DNA of 27,515 nt from assembly GCA_009602735.1 (NCBI GenBank), contig WELA01009512.1:53430-80944 (forward strand), written 5' to 3'. This document shows, piece after piece, positions 9,962 through 18,348 of the stretch (its first letter is position 1; each line of letters starts with the position of its first letter). The notes under the pieces were generated by a model. The model saw only the letters and a program-made list of their open reading frames with translations. It ran no database searches and was not told where the DNA came from. The translations under genes and the position numbers were made by a program. The DNA is from Mesotaenium endlicherianum (lineage: Eukaryota; Streptophyta; Zygnematophyceae; Zygnematales; Mesotaeniaceae).

Positions 9962-12286
9962 TTTTGAAATCATCTTGGGTCTGACGCCCATTTAACGTTA
10001 TTTTAAAGGATGAAACACAGGAAAGCAAAGTTTTCATTAATTTATCTTGGTGAAAGCGTAATATTGTATAACATCCGCCGTCGATGGGAAGACCCCAGGG
10101 GCCCGGTCAGTACGGGCAGCATACACCCTAATTGGTAACGCGCGCCCGTGTGCGTCCGTTCGCCGCCTCACGACTTAATCTTCGATCTCGTAGAATAATA
10201 AACATATAGAATAACGTAGAACTTTATTTCGATTTCTGGGGCCCAATCAGGCCCAATGTGAGGTACGATATACATGCGCGAGATTAACGACAGTTCAAGA
10301 CAATTCAAGATGATTCCACGGGATTTGGTTTAACTCGACCTCGTTAGGCACAAGTTCGGGACAGCAAACAGTTAAAATGGGTCAAAGCCGCCCACCTTAC
10401 GGAATTCGACCGTCACCAACCGTCACTAACCTTGGCAAACATGAAGACGACTTGAAGGGTAAAAGTGGAAACCAGCTGTGCATATCAGACTCTTGATTCA
10501 GATTTTTGGATTTCATTAGCTATGGATGCGAATCAACCCAATTCATACCAATTATTAAGATGTCTTATCAAATCCTCACAACTGCGAATGGATGTTGCTA
10601 ACATATCCCTTCTTCATACGTGTTCTACGTTAAATCGCTAATAGATCATCATCATAATGTCCAATAATTACTGAAAACAACCTTCCATATTTTTTTGAAT
10701 GTTCTCTGAGACCCTGACTGGTTCTAATATATAATAGAAAGCCATAGATATGTTATATATAGGGTCAGGCGACGGCGACTGACGACTCACGAAGCACGAG
10801 TCCAGATTCACAGTACCGGTTGTCTGGTTTCTGAAGTAGTAGGCAAGATTCTGAAAGTCAAGGCGAGGGTGGAAGTTTATTTTGAGCCCTAACCGACCCT
10901 ACAAAACATGAGGTATCAGTCGCTAACTTTCAAATAATGCAGTCGATATGTTAACTTTGAATTTCTTGCGAGAGAGCAATTATATGTTAAAAAGGAGAAA
11001 AATTTTGGCAATTCGGCAAGGTGCATGCCTTAATTCAGACTCGATCCGTAGAGTCTAGACTCTAGACTCTAGAGTCTAGGTTCTAGACTCTCGAGTTTCC
11101 GCTATTGCTTTACGCTTGGGATTGGCTTACCACGAACTAATGAAGTCAAGCTAAAAAAAGTGGTGAATGGGGATGGGAACAAATAGGCGACAAGAAATCT
11201 GATCATGGGAAGTTTGTGCAAAGGGTTCATTTTGGGTCCATTCAACAATATTCCTCAATTCAGGTCAGTCTAATTACATCTGTAAATTATATCAAGCATG
11301 CTGAGCAAATTGCAACTCAACAGCACGCAGGGGTACATTCTGTCGTTGTGACTACTCATAACGTTATTCTTGACCATCACAAGTACTTCAGTCCGGCAGC
11401 TACAGTAATCTAAGCCCGCCTGCGCTCGTGCGGGATACTTCGGTACCTGCAAAAGTTATATATACAGTACTCGTCTCTCATTCGTCCGGTCCGGGGTTCG
11501 AAAGTTGCTTAGAGGGCGAATGTCCAATTAAAATTCAGTCAAGCACGGACATGTAGCGAAGTACATTCAAATCAGTGGTGGATATAGCTCGTACCACTCC
11601 ATATTCGTATCTAACAATACTAATTACATAAAAGCAAAGTCAAGGGTTTTGCTGCTTTCCAGCCGCGCGTACGTCTGCGTGGTTGGAACTTGGAACTTGG
11701 GACTTTGTAAAATGTAACTTGGAACTGGACTTAAGTTGGTAGTTTCATCGTGTACTGCTTTAGAGCACTTCCGACGACGGCAGACGACACAGTAGGGTCA
11801 GGCCGGATCGGTAAAGACAGGGAGCTTCGTTCAATTCTGATGAGTTCCTCTTCTATATTCCGCAGATACTGCTCGTAATTCATGCCTCCCCATAAAACAC
11901 GCCTCGTGCCTCGCCCTTAGGGACAGCAAGCAAGTTGGTGGGGGGGCTGCAGGGCCAGCAGCTGCGCTTTGACAAATATTTGTGCTATTTTTTCCCTCGT
12001 GCATCTGTGGAGGGGCGATGTCCTGTCAAAGAATGAGTTGCATGCAATGCTCATCAAATTAGACACACAGTAAAGCTAGAAGGTTAAAATAAGACTTTCT
12101 TTCGTCCCTTCACACAGAGTCTTCGTCGGTAAATGTGAACAGAAATTTACTCGGCCTTATCAAATGGTCGCCAGTCATCAACCTCCTCGCCTTTGATTTA
12201 GCCGAGAGTGGACTACAGGCAAAATTGTAGGCACTTAATAAATACGAGAATTCACTTGCCTCGAAATTGCAACATTCCGGGGCCAT
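9962..12286. other. AT-rich intergenic DNA upstream of the WRKY gene
   Basis: No gene is recognised. TTGAC-type W-box cores (AGTCAA on this strand) occur at 11537-11542 and 11638-11643, which could fit WRKY autoregulation but are common by chance. A small GC hairpin (CCCGC...GCGGG) lies at about 11417-11436. A minus-strand open frame at 12110-12379 has no recognisable motif. Confidence 0.4.
11049..11079. repeat. nested palindromes built on CTAGA units
   Basis: A 16-nt perfect palindrome TAGAGTCTAGACTCTA (11049-11064) overlaps an 18-nt perfect palindrome CTAGACTCTAGAGTCTAG (11062-11079). A further related TTCTAGACTCTCGAG follows at 11081-11095. Confidence 0.9.
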
Positions 12287-12294
12287 TATATAAG
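12287..12294 (+). promoter_or_regulatory. probable TATA box of the WRKY gene
   Basis: TATATAAG lies about 190 nt upstream of the WRKY start codon in otherwise ordinary DNA. It predicts a transcription start near 12315-12325 and a leader of about 160 nt. Confidence 0.5.
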
Positions 12295-12331
12295 AAACTG
12301 GCTGAATATCACTCACTATCTGAGGCACAGC

Positions 12332-12406
12332 ATGCATTGGCTGCGAGGTGCAGCATCGGCTAACTATTGGCGACCACATGCCCCTGCCATCAATATCCTA
12401 ATTTAG
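12332..12406 (+). CDS. upstream ORF in the WRKY leader (24 codons)
   Basis: If transcription starts just after the TATA box at 12287, this ATG is the first in the mRNA. It encodes a 24-residue peptide ending at TAG (12404-12406), 75 nt before the main start. A shorter second uORF (7 residues) overlaps it at 12378-12401. Both could lower translation of the main frame. The start context is not strong, and a role is inference. Confidence 0.3.
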   Translation: MHWLRGAASANYWRPHAPAINILI

Positions 12407-12481
12407 ACGTACATACGGTTCTTGGACTTCTCGGCAAAGTTCTAGGCCATCCCCTGGCAATACTTCACCCCCTTCAGCACC

Positions 12482-14450
12482 ATGGTTGGGAGCCAGTGCC
12501 ATCTCGAGCAGATGCGGAGCGCATCATTCATGGACACTTATGGCGCAGCAGATAGCAGCTGCTTCGCAGGTGTCAGTGTCCAGGAGGAGCCCGTAGCTGA
12601 GCCCCCTGCAGGCACTCTCTCTGAAAGATTCTGCTCCGAGTTCTTGCTGGAGGCCTTCCAGCAGGAGGTGGAAGCACGCCTGTTGCAATCTGCTGGCTCC
12701 CAGCAGCAGCAGCAGCAGCAGCAGCAGCCGCAACAGCTACAGGTGGCGCTGGAGGGCTTCAACAACTTTCACGTAGCCGGCCAGGACCAGTGGGACCCGT
12801 CCGATGGCGCTGCAGCGGGGCCAGCCTCTGGCAGCTGGACAGGGAACGGCCCTTCCGTCGCCAGCGCGTTGTTGGCGCAGTACCCGCACAACCCTTCCTT
12901 GATTTCTTTCGGCCAAGGCCTGGCCGAGCTTGCGCCACGTGACTTCAGCAGAGACGGAGCTGGCATGCTTGCAGGTGCGGCCCCTGACAGCAGTTACTCA
13001 GAGCTCCACACACTGCGCTCCTCCCTTCCCCCTCTGGCTGAGCAGTTCCGTCTGCCCAGTGGAGCCTACCCCAGCTCTGGGCTGCCATCCCCCCCCCTTT
13101 CTGTGCCAACCATAGCCCATCCAGAGGCTGGGGGGGACGCCTACGCTGCTGCATCCTCGGGCGGCTCCTTCGCGGGATACAATGACACACACGAGCCGGG
13201 GGAAGCTCTGAGCGAAATCCAGGCCCTTGCAAGCCTCCTGATGTCGGACAGCACTCCGGAGTGGGACAATGTGCTTGACTGGGCGGCGCTTGCACACAGG
13301 GGGCCCGCGGCCGCCGCCGCAGAGAGCCAGGGAAACGTGGGCATGAGCTGTACCCCGTATGCTAGCGCAAGGAGCGGAGAGAACTTCCCCGCCCCTCTCG
13401 CCCCTGCCGCCCCTGCCGGCCCTCCCGCCGCCCACCTTAGCAGGGGACCCTGGAGTGCTCCGATGCCGGCGTTCTCCACCGCTCAGAGATCTGCAATGCT
13501 CGCCCACATTCAGGGGCTGGACATGTCGCAGTCGCCGGGAGAGGGGCCGGCAGCCGAAGAGGCTCTTAGCCCCCACTCGGATCTGGCGCGGGCGCAGGCG
13601 CGCTTCCAGAGGCACCTGGCTGAGATGCCAGGTGGCAGCAGCCCGGGGGATCTGTGGGGGGCAGAGCCTGTGGACTCATCTCCGTCCTCCAGCAGCGGTC
13701 ACCACGGGCCCCAGCCGCCGCCCCCTCCAGGCTACGGTACCCCCAGCAACGGCCACTTGGCAGGCCCCCCGCAAAGCTTCTGGCACGAGCAAATTGGTGC
13801 TGTTCAACGTGCAAGCTCGCAGTCTCCTCCTTCTCCCGCCTACTACGGGGCGGAGGGAGTCTCATCTTGGGAGCCGGGGGTAGACATAGCAGGCTCCTCG
13901 TGGGGAGAAGCAGCTGCCATGCCTGCTGCTGCCCCTGACTCCGACGCCGATCAAATCCTCCTGGCCACATATCTAAGAGGAGGAGGAGCAGGAGGAGCAG
14001 GGGCAGGGGCAGGAGCAGGAGGAGAAGCTCGAGGAGGAGCAGGAAGCTCTCCCAAGCCTAGCCCGCCGCTGCTTGTAGACCCCTGGCAGGCTGCCCTCCT
14101 CCGACGTTCCTCAAATCTGTCCCCGCCAAGCGCCCACGGCTCGCCTGCTTGCGGTGCCTTCGGAGGGGTAGTCCCGCCCCCCCCCCAGACTGGCAGCGGC
14201 ACGTCGTCCCCCATGGCCATATCGGGGCCCTCCCTCGGCGAGAGGCTTGACCTCAGGGAGGGCGTGGCGCTCCGAGAGGCACAGCATCTTGATGAGGCTC
14301 GGGGCGCGGGCGGGCTCACAGCAGCCTACGAAAGCGCGCGCGCGAACGCGCTCAGCATCCTCAGATGCGTGAGCCTCCCCGCCCTGAACTTCTCTCCGGC
14401 CTTGTTTGCGGCGGTGCCGCCGCCGCCTCCGCCGCCGCTGCCGCCACGTC
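12482..14450 (+). CDS. WRKY gene exon 1 (3' end tentative)
   Basis: Open from ATG in a strong context (CACCATGG). It encodes a low-complexity region with polyGln, Ala/Gly/Pro runs and a Gly-Ala stretch (from GGA/GCA repeats at about 13978-14043). The frame stays open to 14797, but the frame at 14570 onward changes, so a splice must occur earlier. A good donor GTGAGC at 14369 is in phase 0 and does not fit the next exon. Weaker donors at 14448 and 14451 are in phase 1 and fit. Confidence 0.65.
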
Positions 14451-15632
14451 GTGTCCCCGAGTCGCCACGCCCTCTGGGAAGAAGAGAAGGAGGAGGAGGA
14501 GAAGACACACGGGCTTGCCAAGAGAGCCAGGGACTCCTAAGCCAGGGAGCCAGCCTGCCTCCTAAGCAGGTGCCCCTTCCGAATCGGCTGGCTCTCTCAG
14601 ACTTCTCTGCTCCTCCTCTCTCAATAGTTCAGGACCCGGGACGGGCACATGCCGAAACCAAAGCAGCCGCAAATCTCTTCTTAATGTGCCGCCCAGCTTC
14701 CTGCAGAGTGCATCCTCGCTTCCAAGCACCCCTGCTCTTGCTGGCTTGTGCTAGAGGGAGGCGCTGCGTCCTGTCATTCTCGTACTGGATCCTTTAGGCT
14801 TTGGATGACGGCTTTTGCTCTTGGTCCGAGAGAGCTTTCGATGTGAATCCGCTTCAAGATCGATGCCAATATAGGTCCAGGTCCAAGATCCCCCCCCCCC
14901 CGCCTGCTTCCCGATTGCTGCCCTGTCCTTCCTGCTGTGAAAAACCTATTGGTTGGGAAAATGCCGCATATGGCCCGTCTATTCCGTGAGACTTGCAGCG
15001 TTGCATCACAGCTCCTCTGTCCTGCCCTCTCTTCCTCCCTCATGCCTCCCAGGAATGGACTGTGTTGCGACCATCGCGGGGGCGTCTACTCGTGCGCCGT
15101 CGGTTGGGTCGAGTGCTGTGATGCAGGAGGAACAGGCGGGAGCTCCTGGCCGCTCGAGCACCTCTGGCTTCAAGGCCAGAAGGGCCTCCACTGTCAGCGA
15201 GATTTTCATTCCGCAAAGGACTGCTGCACTAGTGGTCTCCTCGCCAGCAGCACAAGGCCCCTCCTCCTCTGGCAAAAGGGGCGGCTTCTCTCCTGGTATG
15301 ATGACGCTCTCTCTCCTCCTGGGACCTTCCCTCCGCGCCTGCTTGTTTCAACTTCCACCATGTGAAGGCGGCGACACGGGTTCATTCTTGCTCTTATCGC
15401 TAAGAGTGCTTTCACAGACCTGGCATATTGTATGGGGCATATTTATTGGGCCAATCAGTACGTTACATATATAAATAGAAAATAATTTACGATCTCCATT
15501 CTCATATGAGTTTTGAGGCAATGATGCGTCATCTTGCACGTATCAGCTCATCCAGTTGTGATATCTTACGCTGAAGACTTTCTCAGCCAGATCTGCTGAA
15601 GTCATACCATCCCCTCTGGTCCCTGTTGACCC

Positions 15633-15667
<35 letters not shown>

Positions 15668-18316
15668 TGTCTGGTGTGTGTGATGTATGTGTGTGCGCGT
15701 GCGTGCGTGCGTGGGTGCGCGTGCTCACACGCAGATTATCACTTCAGCGAAGGGCCAATGGACACCAGTGCGGAAAGGACGGAGGACTTCCAGGCTGAGG
15801 TGGCAAGAGACGAGAACATCAAGCAATCAAGGCCCAGAAAGTGAGTGAAGGCTGCGCCACCTCACCACGTGCAGTGTGCTCGCATCTTTTTTCAGCCCTC
15901 AGGAAGCGCAGCATAGTGAGAAGATCATGAGAGAGGCTTCCAAGACACTTCATCACTTCCAAGACTGAAGCAAGTGTATAGCGGAAAATTGAGCACTTTC
16001 TTGTGAGCCCTGCTTGGCCCTCCTCTGGCAATGGAAGGCGGGTAACGCCAATGAGCCTACTGTAAGAGTCGGGCGTTGTGATATTCATTAAGGATCAATG
16101 AGTAGGAGTCGCGACACGCTGTGACCGCACAGACTGACAAACTCTTTCTCGACAGGGCCAGGGTCCCGTTCCTATGTGTCAGGCCATGAAGGCTCCAAGA
16201 GCTCCAGGTCACCTTTTTGGTCAGCTGTCTCCGACATCTTCTCGGTCTTTGAAGGACACTGTGATGGCCCCCGGCACTGTCATGCCTCCAAGCTCTGCCC
16301 CCCAGCATTTTGACCCTGCAGGATCATTTGTGAGCAGGAGCAGGGAAGCTTCTATTATGCTTCAAAGTTTGTTCACAGATTTCACTTCTGCCAGGGAGGC
16401 CGTCGTGCCTCTCCCTGTGTCTCCTGACTCCTCACGCACAGCCACGGACGGGAGCAAGCACGCTCTCTCGCCCGTCTGCTCCGATCGTCGCTGACCGATT
16501 CTGGCTCTTCTAACTGCCCGGCTGCTGACCGTCTTTCATGCTGCTGTTGTGACTTGTCACCGCCACGTGGCGCAGGGGGAGGAGGCCCGCTCCCACGCGC
16601 ATAGCCGAGGAAGAGAGCGTGGACGACCACCCCTGCGACGGCTACGTGTGGAAGAAGTACGGCCAGAAGAACATCCTCAACAGCCCTTACCCTCGGTACG
16701 CCCCTTCTTGCAAGCCTCTCCCTGTTATCAACAGCCCTTAGCCTCGGTGACAGTTCAGGGGCGCCCCTCTTGCCCCTCACCCCACTTCCTAAGCTCTCCT
16801 TTGGAGGAGCAAGAAGGGAAATCTTGCAGCAGACATGCTTTCTACCCTCGGCGAGAAGCAGTGCTCGTCTTCCTGCCCCCTCTTGAGGGCCTCTTGAGTC
16901 TCCACGTTTCGCCTCGTGCCCACTCGCTCACTTGTCTTGGCCGTCATCCTGTCCAGCATCGCAAGCGTTGCTGGTGTCCAGCGGCAGCCAGCTCGGAGGA
17001 TGAGGGAGAAGAGTCTCACATCTGGCACACATGGCTTCCTCGATACACTGACAGCAGCCTTCCCACTTTAGAGTCTATGGGCTGCCCTCCAGGCCTCTCT
17101 GAGTCCTCGGCCCGCCGGGCGCTGGGCTCCCCAGCAGTGTCTCTTCTTCCTCACACCTGATTCATAAGCACGCGTAGGGCAGGCCGCAGATCTGCCACCT
17201 GCCAATGGGTGCACCGCAATGAGGAAAATCGCAGCAAGGAGCCGGTTTTGTGTGCGCCGCGCGTCTTCTTCGCCCTTCTTGTAGAGCACCATCTCTGCAG
17301 GCCCTACAACCCTCACCGCTCATTGGTGGCAGTGCCTTTCTCCTGGGCTTGGGAGGGTGCAGGTGCTACTACAAGTGTGCTCACCAGGGCTGCCCAGTCA
17401 AGAAAACGGTGAGCCTCTTGCCGCCTCCTCCTCCTGCCCCTGCTCCTGCTCCTGTTCATGCTCCCCTGTAGTGTGTTGTGAGCCTCGAGGAAGGGTTCTT
17501 TTTTTACTTGCCAAAAGTGATTCCAGTCCAGTTTTGTGCCCCTCTCAGTAGTCTGAGAAGCTTGTCACACTTGCACTCGCGCTCCGGGGTTTGCCCGTCA
17601 CTTCTTGCTTGTTTTGCAAACTTGTGCTGCTTTGTTGCCCCCCTTCCAAATCATCCTCTGAGCCACGGGGCTTCCTGCTCAGTGCAGACAAGCCTACACA
17701 GACAATCGGTAACATGGCCGCCTGCGTGCGTGTGCGTGCGTGCGTGTGTGTGTGTACGTGTGTGCGTGTGTGTGTGCGTGTGTGTGTGTGTGAGTGGGTG
17801 TGTGCGTTTGCTAACTCACGTGCCTGCGCGTGCTTGTTTCTGGTCTTCTTTGTCTTTGGCCGTCTCTTCAGGTGAACCGCAAGCCGACGGAGCCGACAAA
17901 AGTGCGCAGCGTGTACCTGGGGGGGGCGCACAGCCATGGCCCGCCCTCAAGATCATTTCTCCATGGGGAGTGCTTTTCTCCTGCTGCTGCCAGGCAAGAG
18001 GGAGGGGGAGCAGGAGGAGGAGGAGGAGCTGCCTCGTTATCGCCGTCGCCCAGGGCTCCCCTTCTCAGCCCCTCGAGCTGGATGGAGGAGGATGAGGTTC
18101 TGTTCACACCCGGCGGCGACGGGGCCTCTGATGAGCTGCCCACAGCAGGCGGGGAGGTCGGCACTGAGCGCAGACAGAGAGGTACTGTAAGGCTTACTCA
18201 CACTTACAGGGTGTGCCTCTTAGTCTCATATGCTTGCCAGCTCCTTGCGTAGATCTGCTGCCTCCCATTTAGTGTGTGTCTGTCAGTGCACACGCGTGCG
18301 CCTGCGCTCGCTCAAA

Positions 18317-18348
<32 letters not shown>

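Noticed and set aside
11484-11510. tRNA-like B-box GGTTCGAA
   Set aside because: The rest of the B-box consensus, the A-box and a cloverleaf are missing.
12110-12379. Minus-strand frame of 89 codons overlapping the WRKY promoter
   Set aside because: No motif and it overlaps the likely TATA box and leader of the WRKY gene.
14798-14874. Possible WRKY exon between exons 2 and 3 (LDDGFCSWSERAFDV)
   Set aside because: Its open frame ends in phase 2, which does not fit exon 3; other phases hit stops. Not needed by the model.
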